A stretch of DNA of 64,000 bases from Glutinoglossum americanum. Its lineage: Eukaryota; Ascomycota; Geoglossomycetes; Geoglossales; Geoglossaceae. The position numbers were made by a program, and so were the translations under genes. Where the stretch lies: the NCBI GenBank assembly GCA_020080175.1, contig JAGHQL010000070.1:55869-119868 (forward strand). Reading direction: 5' to 3'. Of the stretch, positions 11,717-23,582 are shown piece by piece (position 1 is the first letter of the stretch; each line of letters opens with the position of its first letter). The notes below the pieces were generated by a model that had not been told where the DNA came from, did not search any database, and saw only the letters and a list, made by a program, of their open reading frames with translations.

Positions 11717-12847
11717 GGGTGTGGTTCCTGCCTATGCTAGTAGTGTGGGATTTTGTCCAATCTTTCCGGGTCGGCACCTCGAGCGAACCCCTTACTTCGG
11801 CCTAAAGCTGGTTCATCCGAACGTTAGCATACACTGAACTCGAACTCCCTTGAAGGAAAATGGCGGGAGTAAAAGTAAGATACCGGCAGTGTTTGTTCTG
11901 TCTGACCTTTAATAGTGTGGTGAACGCAACCGTGAAGAAGAATATCACGGTCAATATTACAGGTCTCAAGCATCTCATCAGATACGCTAGTTTGTGATAC
12001 CCTGCCTCCTGATAACCTGAGGTCCCAAGTATCTTAGCTTTCAAGTGACCCCGACGCCTCTACTGATATGGATCCGGGCTTACATTTCGCGTCTGATAGA
12101 GGCTGAGATCGTCCATAACTTTTAGGTGATATAGCTCCTATAGGAGCGTTGGCTAGTCCCAATGCGATAGCCTTCATTTAAATGTAGAAAAAACCAAGGC
12201 CAGCCGGAACGTTTGTTTGCGGTGCTGGCGGTGCCAACATTCTCTTAACCATGTGGCGTCAGGCACGAGGAGCAAGATGTCGTCAATGTTACACCGAAAT
12301 ACAGGGCCGAGAACGTTTAAATTCCCTGCGACATTGCTTCGATGCGTAATAACCCCTGTGCTGATCTGGGGAACCCCTTGCGTCTTCTGGAGATGTGGGT
12401 CGAATGTTTCCATGCATACGCCTACCCCAGGTTCTGGAAAACACTGAGGGCAGAACCACAAGTACCACTCAAAAATTAGGGCGATGTTTCAACCGCAGAA
12501 GGTTGAGGATATTTTGCAGATCGACTAACCCGGACGCTCATCGAGCATGTGTCCCTGCATTCACTTAGCACAAGGGCCGACACCACCGAAGGAAACCGCC
12601 TGAGCCTTACCCTATAACATCAGAAGAATCCACTCTTGCTCCTTCATTCTCCTCTATCAGACAGCATTCCCCTCGGAGCAGTTGTATATTCTTCTTCCAA
12701 GTTTGAAGATATCATTCTTTTAGTATTCTCTTTTGCGTGCCTTCATCTGTTACCAGCTGTCGCTGTGCACTACCGCTACCATTCTCCTATCGCTCTCATT
12801 GTCTGCATCAGTCATTCCTTGACCCATCATATACATGTTCTGTGTCC
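11717..12847. other. Intergenic: MRD1 3' flank and 5' region of the TEA-factor gene
   Basis: No complete gene is seen in this 1.1 kb. A minus-strand frame at 12461-12174 has weak resemblance to a reverse-transcriptase core and is listed separately. From about 12620 the DNA is CT-rich, as in fungal 5' UTRs, leading to the start at 12848. Confidence 0.5.
12174..12461 (-). pseudogene. Possible decayed reverse-transcriptase fragment
   Basis: The 95-codon frame contains G-V-P-Q and, 33 residues on from its first G, N-I-D-D-I-L-L-L. This spacing and wording recall the G-x-P-Q-G and (Y/F)-x-D-D blocks of non-LTR retrotransposon reverse transcriptases. A basic W-L-R-E-C-W-H-R-Q segment follows, where LINE proteins often have W-L. 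There is no flanking retrotransposon sequence, poly-A or second ORF. The key Y/F before D-D is replaced by I, so any product would be dead. Chance resemblance is a real alternative. Confidence 0.2.
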
Positions 12848-14853
12848 ATGGATTCTTGCCTCCAGCAGAACAACAAGGCTCGCCATTCTTTTGAATCCCA
12901 AGGCTCTTCCCATTCTACTTTGGCGCCGCGCATGGTGCTGCGAGAGACGAACAATAACCCACAACTCTACGCTCCAGAGACTACAAACCTCGGACAAGCT
13001 AAACACGCTGTTGCTTCTCAGCCCACTATTACTTCCATCCTAGAACTAAGGCAGAAGTCTAGAACCCACATACGCCAACTTTATCCAGTACAGCGAATAC
13101 AACGATATCGGCAGTACCGAGCTGACCAGCGTGAAAAGGCTCAGAAAAACCAGCAGCTATATCCGGAACCAAAAGATACTAAATCGAGAGATCCTAAACT
13201 AAAAAGTGCTAACTCAAAAGACGACTCTCCGACCTGGCCCGATGAAATTGAAGACGCCTTTATCGAAGGTATGATGAATTGTCACATACTTCATACTTCT
13301 TCGCTCACAGAAATTTCAGCTCTTTACAAAGTTCCTCCCATTGGGAGGAGGAAATTAACCATTCGCCGCAAACCATGTGGTAGAAATGAGCTTATTTCTG
13401 AGTACATCTTGAAAAAGACGGGCGTGGCACGGGATCGGAAACAAGTCTCAAGTCACATTCAAGTTCTTAAAGGATTCATGGGTAACGAGCCCGAATGTAG
13501 GTTACGCAGTGTGGCTTAACAGCAATTCCCATTACTAACAATGGCATAGTCATGAAGTTAGTCACCTCAAAAAAATCTCTGGGTGCTTTCGACGAAAACC
13601 CCTTCCCAACAAATGAAGTGACACGGCTTTTTGTTAGCGGTGATCCCCCACCAAACAATCAAGAGGGTGACCTTCAGCCCAACAGGCCGCCTAGAATTAC
13701 CCAAGGCACTTTTATCGACTCCCAACTTGCATCATCTGTACAAGCAAGTATACACCCTCTCACCTTCGAAATATGGCTACAGTCATCAAGTAAGGATACA
13801 GCGCAAGAAAAGAGCCTACACACTTATACCAGCCTCGAGCCAGATATGCCACTTTCCTCAGCCTCTTTGGAAAGTTTAAGAGATTGGAGATCAAGGTTTC
13901 CCCATCTTGCGATACTTCACCAGGATGGAGCAGTCAGCAGCCAGGTCATTCTGTTTAATGTGTCATTCAACATGGTGGCCGTTCTTCCAAGCACTCCAAC
14001 CTTTCTCTGCACACGATTCGAAGTAAAATGCAGCGATGCCTACACCTGCCACACATGGAAATGCAATACGAGGATCTATAAACATGGAGTTCTAGTAGGA
14101 GATCGATCACAAGATGTCTTCCCAGATTGCAGCCAAGACGGGACATCTAAAATCACCCTTCCTTTTGCATCGAACTTTTGGTCGACCACATTCACATCAA
14201 CTTTTAATATCGCAGGGCAAGGCCCCCGGTCTCATCTTAACAGTGGTGGAGATATGGACATGGAGAACGATGATACTGCATCAGCTCTTCAAGAAATCTC
14301 AGTAGTCCAGGAGCTCCTTGCGACCTCAACCATCTGTCAATCCGCTCCAGAGAGGGTGACTCTATTTCTCTGGGAGTTCAACAAAGCGGTCCCTGGAGAG
14401 GCTGGAGGTGCGACCTGGAGACACGTTATCCCACCGCCGTGTAGGATCTTGACCAATTCCCCATCTCTAGGGTGCTATCCCGAATTAAATCTTGGCCCTA
14501 CGAGTAACGAAAGTTCGAATGCTTCAGCAATCGAGCATTGGGAACCAACTTCCATCTCATCCATCAACCTCTACAGTGAGAACTATAACCAGCACTCATA
14601 TAACCTGGCCAATGTCTCGCCATTCGAGATACTATCGTCAAACCCCGCCTACTATGCGCCTTACGCTCATGGGACGTCGCAAGAGAGCATCCAAGCCGCC
14701 ATTGGGGATGCTGGACAGCTCAACTACTTTCCCTACGACAGCAGCATCCCATTTGCCCTTCTGCCTGACGAATCACAACAGTACATGAGCCAATGGCCGC
14801 AGTATCCATCACCTTTGTCGGGCAGCCAGTTTCCAATGTCTGTGTCGTTCTAA
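12848..14853 (+). CDS. abaA: TEA/ATTS-domain transcription factor (AbaA/TEC1 type)
   Basis: This is a DNA-binding regulator; relatives are AbaA (conidiophore development) and yeast Tec1 (filamentation), which bind CATTCY-like sites. Exons are 12848-13268, 13320-13481 and 13550-14853, with closed phases and about 628 residues. The TEA domain covers about residues 129-195 and is interrupted by the first intron: W-P-D-E-I-E-D-A-F-I-E, then Y-K-V-P-P-I-G-R-R-K-L and G-R-N-E-L-I-S-E-Y-I, with the recognition helix R-K-Q-V-S-S-H-I-Q-V-L-K. The rest is Ser/Pro/Gln-rich with no other clear domain, as usual for AbaA-like proteins. An upstream in-frame ATG at 12737 exists, but the M-D-S-C start at 12848 fits better after the CT-rich leader. 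A TEC1-type rather than AbaA role is possible. Confidence 0.9.
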
Positions 14854-15332
14854 GGTTGGCCATGGTCACTAGGCATCTTCATCTGTAATATGTCACTATC
14901 CTTCTTACTGTCGCTCTCTCGCAGCCTAGTCTGCAAGTGTAACTCCAACTATTTTGTAATGCTCCGGTCAGATAGTAATATGGTAATAAGCACATAGGTA
15001 GCTTTCTGCTTAATAGTCGGCAGCGCAGAGGGCCTTGTGATATTCCTCCACTTGGCTTAACCATATGGGTGGCAGTTCTTAACTTATCAACCAAACTCCA
15101 TTACCATTTTATTCTAGTTAATTTAAATTCATACGCCCAACGGACTACCTCAAAAAATATTGAACGAATAGAAATGTTCTTACGTTTGGTTTTGGAGAAT
15201 GCGCCTACCAATGCCAAAAACAGCCTCGCGTATGCAGTGAATCATGGCGTTCAACCATGCTCCTCTCCTCATCCTCAAATTGTTTTGTCTTTACCATTAC
15301 AATCCTAGCTACATCCTTTCCTGGAGCACAGA
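14854..15332. other. Intergenic, TEA factor 3' flank and RMD1 5' flank
   Basis: A 479-bp AT-rich spacer between two genes on the same strand. No gene, repeat or clear motif was seen. Confidence 0.5.
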
Positions 15333-17214
15333 ATGTCTTCAGCCGTCATTCCAAAAAGGGGGCCTACAGTTCTAGTACGCAGTCCGGTATCAATTGCTAT
15401 TCGATTACAACGCTGACTCGCTTTTTCTCAATCAAGGTGACAGATGCGAGAGAACAAAGACGGGCGCCCACTCGACTAATCAGTGTAGACAATGTCCTCC
15501 AATATGCCAGCGAGATTCCTTCAGGCCAGCAGAGACATCCTCCACCGAGAAGGCCGCTCCCTGGTCGAGCTCCTATAGACCCTCGATTAGCCTCGAGGCT
15601 TGCTCCGCAGAATATCCCCGCGCGGTCGACCAAGTTGTCAGAGAAGCTTGTATTACTGCCGGAAACTCCGGAGGAGTCCGAAGATGCCTCGGTGGACTTT
15701 AGAGTCGACAACGACGCGGCGCCGATGAGGGACGACGAGGAGGCTCTAAGAAAGATGCAGAATCTAAAAGGGAAATCGTACGCAGAACGATTGCCGAAGG
15801 CGAGGAGAGCGGAGACGTTGGCGAGGGTGACAGCGTATTGTACCGCCGAGGCGTTTAAGATGAAAGCTACGGCATCATTCGTTAAAGGCCAGCATGGCGC
15901 GAGAACAAAGCTCTACGATGAGTGCCTCTATACTGTCTATCATCTCCCACTACTTCCAGGATTAGATGGCTACCGAATAAGGAGTAGCCCTGTTCTAAAG
16001 AGCCCCGGAGGTAAAGCAGTGTTGGACGAGCAGATTGAGCGTAGCGAACAGCGTGACTATCACGAGGGGTACTTCGAAGACACCGAACAATACGAGTATG
16101 AAGTTCAACATAGTGATGGAGAAAGCCACCAGAATGGAGACCGAGGCCGAGCAGAGAAAAGACAACGGAGGGCACAGCCCCCTCGATCCGAATCACCAGA
16201 AGTCACAGACGCCCTAACATTCGGCGAAATGTTCGTCTTCTCCTATGGTGTGGTCGTCTTCTGGAACTTCACCGAGCGCCAGGAAAAAGATATCCTTGCT
16301 GACCTCACCTTCTCCGAATCTGAAACCGGCATCTCCCTCGTCTCCCGACCCCAACGCGAAGAGGACTTTGAGACTGAAGAATTCCATTTCGAGTATTCGC
16401 CGCACACTCCCCGACCGCGGGTCTTCAACGATATGATCACGTTGAGGTCGGGGGATCATATGATTAAGTTGGCCATGTCCCATGCTATTGCCCAGAGCAC
16501 GAAGTTGTCGTTCTTTGAGGAGAGGATGGCGAGGACGATGTCGGAGGCGCAATATGTGCCGCGGAGATTAGCACTAACGGGGAAGTTGGGGATGAAGCGG
16601 GAGGATGTGGTTAAGATTCTTGGGAGGCTTTTTAAGAGTAGAGTGGACGTTAACCTTTGTATGTTCTTGTCCTCTAACCCCTCTCTCTTACCACCTATTC
16701 CGTTAGCCTAACAACCTGGGAAACAGCAAGCAATGTGCTAGACGTCCCGGGCTTCTTCTGGGACTCGGAGCCCACCCTGCACCCGCTGTATTTCGCTGTT
16801 AGAGGCAAGTTCACGCATCATCAATCCTCCACCCCTTATCCAACCATGAACCTAAACCCCTGACTAACCTCACTAGAATACCTCGAAATCAAACCCCGTA
16901 TCCAAGTCCTCAACGAGCGCTGCAGAGTATTTCTCGACCTCGCCGAGATCCTATCGGATTCAATCGCCGACAAGAAGATGTCCCGTACGTCCCTTCCGTT
17001 CCCCCCTCCACTTCCTTGGATACTAGTTGTGGACGTTGACCGGAAAGTAGGACTGACATGGATAATCATCGTCTTAATCCTAATATCCATCTTCGTGACG
17101 TGCTCAGAGGTCTTTTTGCGATTCGGGATTTTGAGTGGGACGAGGAAGAAGATTCCTGTGGGTGGAGTGTGTCCGGGTATGGGGATAGGGGGCTTGGGGA
17201 TTGTGTCTCTATGA
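15333..17214 (+). CDS. RMD1: RMD1/DUF155 family membrane protein
   Basis: RMD1-family proteins (DUF155) are needed for meiotic division in yeast, and related members sit in mitochondrial or other internal membranes; the biochemical role is unknown. Exons are 15333-15386, 15437-16658, 16727-16804, 16877-16984 and 17051-17214, about 541 residues. Family blocks are visible: Y-C-T-A-E-A-F-K-M, L-Y-D-E-C-L-Y, F-G-E-M-F-V-F-S-Y-G-V-V-V-F-W-N, and N-V-L-D-V-P-G-F-F-W-D-S-E-P. Near the C-terminus L-T-W-I-I-I-V-L-I-L-I-S-I-F-V-T is a membrane segment. The start at 15333 with a 50-bp first intron is preferred over ATG 15257, which would read through that intron. Intron 3 (16805-16876) begins GCAAGT, a GC-AG intron; R-E-Y-L-E-I-K at the junction supports it. 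Confidence 0.9.
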
Positions 17215-17855
17215 GAAATCTGTTTCTTGTGTATTTTTACTATGCCCTTAGGGGGAGGGTGTTGAGCCTTTTTCTCTTTTTGCATTGTGGCCATGGGTGG
17301 AGCATACTGGGGGCTCGGGCATTTAACAGCCCTTTTATGAGATGCGCCGGGATTAGTGCGAGCGAAATGGTATAAGGGCTGGTTGGATAGTGATGTATTA
17401 TCTCTCCGACCGACCCCTTAGCGGGTGCATAGTAGTCGGCGCATGAATACGAAGGAGTGACTAATGAGTTTATGAGTGAAAGTTGAATATATTGTGCGAC
17501 TAAAGACTAGCTCAACCCCCAACCACCCCCGTTTCCGTGAATCCATGTAATCAAACTAGTTACTTAGCAAATACACCCACTACACACGCTACAGGAGATG
17601 TATGCATGTATTATCTGCATGTCTTGATTATCTACAGCCAAGCCGAGAGCTTAGGGGCCAAGGGCACAGAGGGGGAGAAACGAAAGAGAAAGAGAAAAAA
17701 GGAAAAAAGAAAAGGCTAATCGCGCAGTGATCCAAGTGCGCCGTCGGGGTGGTCTGGAAGAAAAAAAAAAGGAACGTTTAAACGGGTAGGTGGAAGGAGA
17801 AAAAGACGAGAAAAAAAGACAAAAGAAAATTCAAGGAAAGCGTGCTGGTGGCGTC
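17215..17855. other. Convergent 3' flanks with a purine-rich tract
   Basis: This 641-bp gap lies between the 3' ends of RMD1 (+) and CCC2 (-). From about 17665 to 17840 the plus strand is almost all A and G. No gene is seen. Confidence 0.5.
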
Positions 17856-20800
17856 CTATGCAGTCTCGACATTACTCAGCGGAACATACCCATCCTCCTG
17901 TCCCCTCCTCCTAGAAAACAGAGCCCTAATCGACTCCACAAACGCCCACAACCCCCTCTCCTCCCCGCCACCCTCCTCCCTCATCCACCCAGGCCTCTTC
18001 CAAAACTTCAAGAGCAAGCTACTACAGACCACGCTCACGGAGCTAGCCGCCATGGCGGCCCCGGCGGCCAAGGGGTGCAAGTGCAAGCCGAACGGCAAGA
18101 ACACGCCCATCGCGAAGGGGAGCCCGATGGCGTTGTAGGCGGACGCCCAGACGAGGTTCCATTTTATCCGCGAGAAGATCGTGCGTGCGAGGTGGAGGGA
18201 GGCGGGGATGTCGAGGAGGTTCGTGGGGCGCATCAGGACGATGTCGGCGGCTTCCATGGCGACGTCTGTTCCGGAGGACATGGCGATGCCCACGTCTGCG
18301 ATGGCTAAGGCTGGAGAATCATTGATTCCGTCGCCAACCATGGCAACGACCTCGCCGTTATCCTTCATGCGTTGGATGAGGTCCTGTTTTTCATCCGGGC
18401 TGAAGCCGGCGTAGACGTTCTTAGAGTCTATGCCAACTGCGCGGGCGACGGCAAGGGCGGTGGGGCGCTGATCGCCAGTCACCATTGTGACTTGGAGGTT
18501 TAGACGGCGGAGACAAGTGATCGCGTATGGGGCGGAGGGTTTTAGTTCGTCAGAGAGGCCGACATAGCCCGCGTAGGTGGTGTCGATGGCGATGAAGACA
18601 TAGGTCGTTCCGTGGGTGGCGGGTTTTGAAGGGTCGGAGGAGAGGCCGGATTCAGTTTGTTTGATTTCTTCGGAGGGGACGGTGATGCCGTTTTCGTTGA
18701 GGTAGCGAACATTGCCGACGATGACTCTGTATCTCTGTCGTTCGCCGGTTGTTGTGGGTTCCACAAAGGCACTCACCCCACGCCCAACAATAGCTTCGAA
18801 TTCCCCGACGCTACCGTCGATCGTGCCCTCGCTTCCAAATCCTAATTGCTCCTTGGCCCCTGCCAAGATGGCCCTGCCCACAGGGTGTTCGCTTCCCATT
18901 TCTGCCAGCCCTACAAGTGTCCACCACAGTTTTCTCCGCCACTCGTTCGAATCCCAGAGGGAAGTCCGTTTGTGTATTGCAACGCTCATCTTTCCCATGG
19001 TTAGTGTCCCGGTCTTGTCCAAGACCACATGTGTGATCTTTGTTGCAGTCTCCAACGCAGCACCACCCTTCACCAAGATACCGTTCTCAGCACCCACTCC
19101 GGTGCCTACCATTACGGCCGTTGGCGTGCTCAATCCCAATGCACAAGGGCATGCAAAGACAATGACTGAGATGCAGAGTTTCATACAAACCATGAATGTG
19201 CCGCCGCTTTCGGTATCAAGGAAGATAGCCGGAGGATGTGGGAGAACGTGACTTAAGATCATCCAGCTCACAAACGTTAGCAAGCCTAGAGCAGCAATAG
19301 TGGGTACGAAGTAGCCGGCCACGATATCCGCCATTCGTTGAATAGGCGCTCGACTTGTCTGTGCCTCTTGCACGAGCTTGACGATCTGGCTGAGCTGCGT
19401 ATCCCTCCCGGCTCTTGTAACGCGGAAATCCAAACGCCCAGTGCCGTTGACCGTACCGCCAATGAGGAAACCCCCTTTCTTCTTGGAGAGTGGCATTGCT
19501 TCGCCAGTCACCATACTCTCGTCTACGTAGCTTTCCCCCTTTGTGACGGTTCCATCGGCTGGGATTTTGTCACCTGGCCGCAGGATAACGATATCGCCCA
19601 CTTGTAAGAGTTCTGTAGGGATGATTTTCTCCTCCGCAGCACTGCCACTGCCAGGATGTTCGTGTGCCACCTCACCTTTAGCGGCCCCCGGGGCTGCAGC
19701 CTCCCAGCCCTCTGCCACTTTCTCAGCGGCAATAGGGTCGGCGTAGATGGTCGCCATGGATGGCGCAAGGGACATTAGCCTTGACAACGCCTTGGAAGTC
19801 TGACCTTTCGCTCTATTCTCCAAATAGCGGCCAAGGGTAATGAAGGTGATCAGCATGGTGCTCGTATCAAACACAGTAGCAGGTCTGGAATGTACTTCCG
19901 AAATCACAGACACAATCATCGCAGCAACGCTGAAGAAAAAAGCCGCTGAAGTGCCCAGGACCACAAGCACATCCATCGTAGGGGAGCGATGCCGAAGGGA
20001 TTTGTAAGCAGATTTATAGAAGCGCTTCCCTATTCCAAATTGTACGGGGATGGTAAGTCCGAGACATACGACGTCTCCAAGGTACAAGCCCCGTATTGGA
20101 AGCTGGATACGCCCAAAGTCAAGCGAAGGGAAAAGCATGGGGATAACCATGCTAACGAGGAACACGGGAATGCCGAATGAGAGAGAGAACCGGAAAGCTC
20201 TCCACCACTCTTGAATCTCCCGAGTTTTAGCCAGCGATTCTAGCTGTGCGTTGTTGTCTTCATTATCGGCCACCAAGGCATTGAGCCCTACCGCCTCGAC
20301 CGCTTCGACAAGAGCACGGAGCCCACAAACAGAGGGTTGGTAAACTATAGTTGCTCGGGAAGTACCGAGGTTGACGACCGCAGAGGTGACTCCTATCATG
20401 GCGCGGAGCGTAGACTCCAGCGAGGAGGCGGACGAAGAATCAGTAAGGCCGAAGATTTTAAATTGGATGGAGGCGGTTGATTTAGATTGTAACAAGTCCG
20501 AGGGTTGAGAGGAAAGAATCCTTGCGTCAAAGCCTCTGTCCTCGATTCTAAAAAAAACTGTCAGTATGGGGAAAATGTTGTAGAGAAAAAGGGACGTGTG
20601 GCCTACATGTTCACAATCTTCTCCGCCGAAAGCTTTGTAGAGTCATGGATAAGAACGGCTCTCTCAGCCAGTAAACTGATGTTAAACTGCGAAAGGCCTT
20701 CCAGGCCTCGAAAACCCTCCTCTACAGCTGAAGTGCAAGCACCACAGGTCATCCCCTCGACCGCCACCGTCGTTTTCGTAAGGGAAGTAGCCCGCCCCTT

Positions 20801-21460
20801 GGACTTCCGTGACCCTCCTTTTGGGCTAGATGACTTCGTATCCTGAATTGATGCTCCAAAACCCCGGTCCTCAATGATCTCCGCGATTTGCTCAGGTGTT
20901 ATTATTGCCGGGTCATGCTCCACTACCGCTCGCTCCGACAGTAACGAAACGTTGAAAGAGTTGACACCAGCAACATCCTTGAATCCAGATTCGATAGCTG
21001 AAGTGCAAGCCCCACATGTCATGCCCTCTACTGCCAGAGTTGTCGTAGATAGCGCCGATCCACCCATATCCAACAGATCATCCTCCTCGTCTCCGCTCAC
21101 CGAGTCTCCACCCCCCGAGTTTTTTGACCCCAGATCCGTCGACAAGACCGTCGCGTCGAATCCCCGATCCTCAATTATCTCTCGCACACTTTCCGCTGGT
21201 ATTACCTCCGGATCATGCAGTACGACCGCCCTACCCATTACAAGACTTACAGACACACTGCCCACGCCCTCCACATTCTTGAAGCCGCTCTCGATAGCTG
21301 ATGTACAAGCGCCGCAAGTCATCCCCTCCACCCGAAGAGTCGTCGTAGCCATATGAGCCGTCGGAGAAGCCGGATCGGGGGGTCGTCTCCACCCATGCAA
21401 TTTTTGTGATGTTAAAGGAATGTCAATGTCCTTGGTGGACACGGGAAGATAAGACGACAT
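17856..21460 (-). CDS. ccc2: Copper-transporting P1B-type ATPase (CCC2/ATP7 family)
   Basis: The enzyme pumps Cu(I) into the trans-Golgi lumen, where copper oxidases such as ferroxidase and laccase are loaded. Two exons, 21460-20607 and 20547-17856, give about 1181 residues. Three HMA domains carry G-M-T-C-G-A-C at about residues 46, 146 and 236. A fourth HMA-like segment after the intron (about 308-375) lacks C-x-x-C. The ATPase core shows T-G-E-A-M-P-L, the ion-site C-P-C motif (about 751), D-K-T-G-T-L-T with the phosphorylated Asp at about 795, S-E-H-P-V-G-R-A-I in the nucleotide domain, and G-D-G-I-N-D-S-P. Yeast Ccc2 has two HMA domains and Pezizomycotina often three or more, so the layout is ordinary. 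It is divergent from CSN7. Confidence 0.97.
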
Positions 21461-22442
21461 TATTGCGGGAATCGATAAAAGGAAATAGGTCTAGACTATG
21501 ACCGTAATTAAGAAAACGGTATCGCGATTGCGGTTTTCAGCTGGGCACGCTCGCTCCGTAAGAATTATTCGGCTTCGGTGATAAGGTCATTTAGCGCTTA
21601 TGCGACGCGTTTGTAATACAGAGAATAAGACGGAGAAAGGAAGAACCCAAGAGGATCCAGCGGCGCACATACCTAATACGTGCCCGTATTCAAGAACTCA
21701 TCGCTGGGATAAAAGAGCTTCGCTCCCGTTCCGGCAACAAAGGGACAAAGGAGGTGGCTGGCTCAGCTCGTGAGCGCGGAGAGAGTACTCAGAATAGCAC
21801 AGCACCGGTAAGGGGTGTGCGAAGCATCTAGGGCTAGCCGAGGGAGTTCGTGATTCGTGGTCCGTGATCCGTGATTTGCGATAAATGTGAATGTGGCGCC
21901 GACAATGCCCCCTTCCATCTACAAATCGATGAAAGCGATCAACGCTTGGTAGGACTAGGACTGTAAGAGCTCACGGATTGCTAGAGGGCTGGAGGGCTGG
22001 AGTGCAGGCCCGTGTTTTGTTCTCAGAATATGTGGTACATATCCTCCACGCATATGTGCATATCCCACTCCCTAGGCACTTTGCAGAACATCGAGCATTA
22101 AAGATCGACGACCCATGCAACAAACCACTCCCAAATTCTCCAAGAGCCAGGAGCTTACATGGTGCTTGCCTAGCCTAGCATCTCAAATAGGCTATTCTAC
22201 ACCAAGCAAATGCGTCCTTAGGATACGCAGGAGGAGTCTTCTATTGCATAGTAGGGGGGGGAAGGGAAGTGATGTTACAGCGGCGAGGAACTGTGCCCCC
22301 TTCCAGCCTAGCGCGGGCTATCACAACCTGATAACCTTGACGCACTTTCGAAAGCTCGAAGCAAGAGCTTCAACACCACCTCGTTCCAACATCTATACTC
22401 TCCAGACCCCATCTTATCACATACCCCGTCTCTAGGGAAGAT
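21461..22442. other. Divergent intergenic region, CCC2 / CSN7
   Basis: This 982-bp region must hold the promoters of both genes. A short alternating stretch of near-repeats (TTCGTGATTCGTGGTCCGTG and neighbours) lies at about 21848-21880. Small frames here show no family resemblance. Confidence 0.5.
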
Positions 22443-23582
22443 ATGGAGCACACGAAAGCCCTCAACGCCCTCGAGGCACGTTCCCTCCACCTCCAACCCC
22501 CTGCCCCCCAATTCACCATCCTCCATTACCCGTCGCCTCAAACCAAACCAACTAACCCCACCTAGCCCTTTGTCCTCCTCGCTCCATCCGCAAACTCTCC
22601 TCGTGCAGCTGCCGACCTAATCACAAGAGCCACATCAGCACCTAATACCTTTGTCTTCGCTGAGCTCCTCGAGACGCCAAATATACAGGCGCTCGCGAAC
22701 GCAAGCGATGAGTGGAGGCCTTATCTGACGCTGCTTCAGATCTTCGCATGGGGCACATGGATGGATTACCAATGTACGTGCTAAAATATCTGTTACTGCG
22801 TTGTTTCTCACCATCGTCTACCAACGTCATCATCATAACTACCCAAAAAGCACGAATAATTTAAAGGCTGACGCTTTAGTACAGCAACACCCGACCTCCC
22901 TCCCCTAACGCCCGCCCAATCCCACAAGCTTCGCCAGCTAACCCTCCTCCCCCTCTCCCGCTCTCCAAAAACCCTAACCTACCCCCACCTCCTCTCAGCT
23001 CTCTCCCTCCCTAACACCCGCATCCTCGAAGATTTAATAATCTCCGCCATCTACGCCGGCCTCCTAACCGCAAAACTAAATACCCAATCTCAACACCTCG
23101 AAGTCTCCTCCGTCGCTCCCCTGCGCGATGTTCCACCCCATGGAATCTCCGCTATGCAGGCCACGCTTCTAGAATGGGAGGGTCGCTGCGAAGGTGTGCT
23201 GAGGGACATCGAGTTTCAGATCCGCGAGGTTCGGAGGAGAAACGCAGAACGTAAGGCTCGGAACCGCGAATATATGCGTCTACAAGCCGACCAGCTTCCC
23301 CCCAAAGACTCTTCATTACTCTCTCATAGCTCTTTCGTCTCAGGCTCCATCACCATAGACCCAAGTATGCTGGGGAAGGGCAAGGGAACGGGGAAACGCT
23401 TGGCCGTCGAGGAGGAGGGAAATAGGGTGAGGGATGATGGCGGTGGGAGAGGAGGCGAGCAGATGTATTATGATGACGAGATGGAGATTGATGAACTTGA
23501 AGGACCAGGGAGGACAGGGCAGAGAAAGACGCCTAGGAGGGGTGAGGGAAAGTTTAACGCTGGAGGAGGGAAGAAGGCGTAG
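22443..23582 (+). CDS. csn7: COP9 signalosome subunit 7 (PCI domain)
   Basis: CSN7 is a PCI-domain subunit of the COP9 signalosome, which removes Nedd8 from cullins and so controls SCF-type ligases. Exons are 22443-22475, 22566-22773 and 22885-23582, about 312 residues. Family blocks are K-A-L-N-A-L-E, S-P-R-A-A-A-D-L-I, T-F-V-F-A-E-L-L-E-T-P-N-I, F-A-W-G-T-W-x-D-Y, and the PCI winged helix L-E-D-L-I-I-S-A-I-Y-A-G-L-L-T-A-K-L followed by E-V-S-S-V-A-P-L-R-D. A long charged helix and an acidic/basic Gly-rich tail follow. The first intron must start at GCACGT (22476) to keep phase with conserved P-F-V-L-L-A; GTTCCC four bases on would shift the frame. That makes it a GC-AG intron. Confidence 0.92.

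Noticed and set aside
15257-15332. Upstream ATG of the RMD1 gene
   Set aside because: Using it reads through what looks like a 50-bp intron (15387-15436) with good donor, branch and acceptor signals; ATG 15333 gives a cleaner N-terminus.
20874-21356. 160-codon plus-strand frame
   Set aside because: It is antisense to the HMA domains of CCC2.
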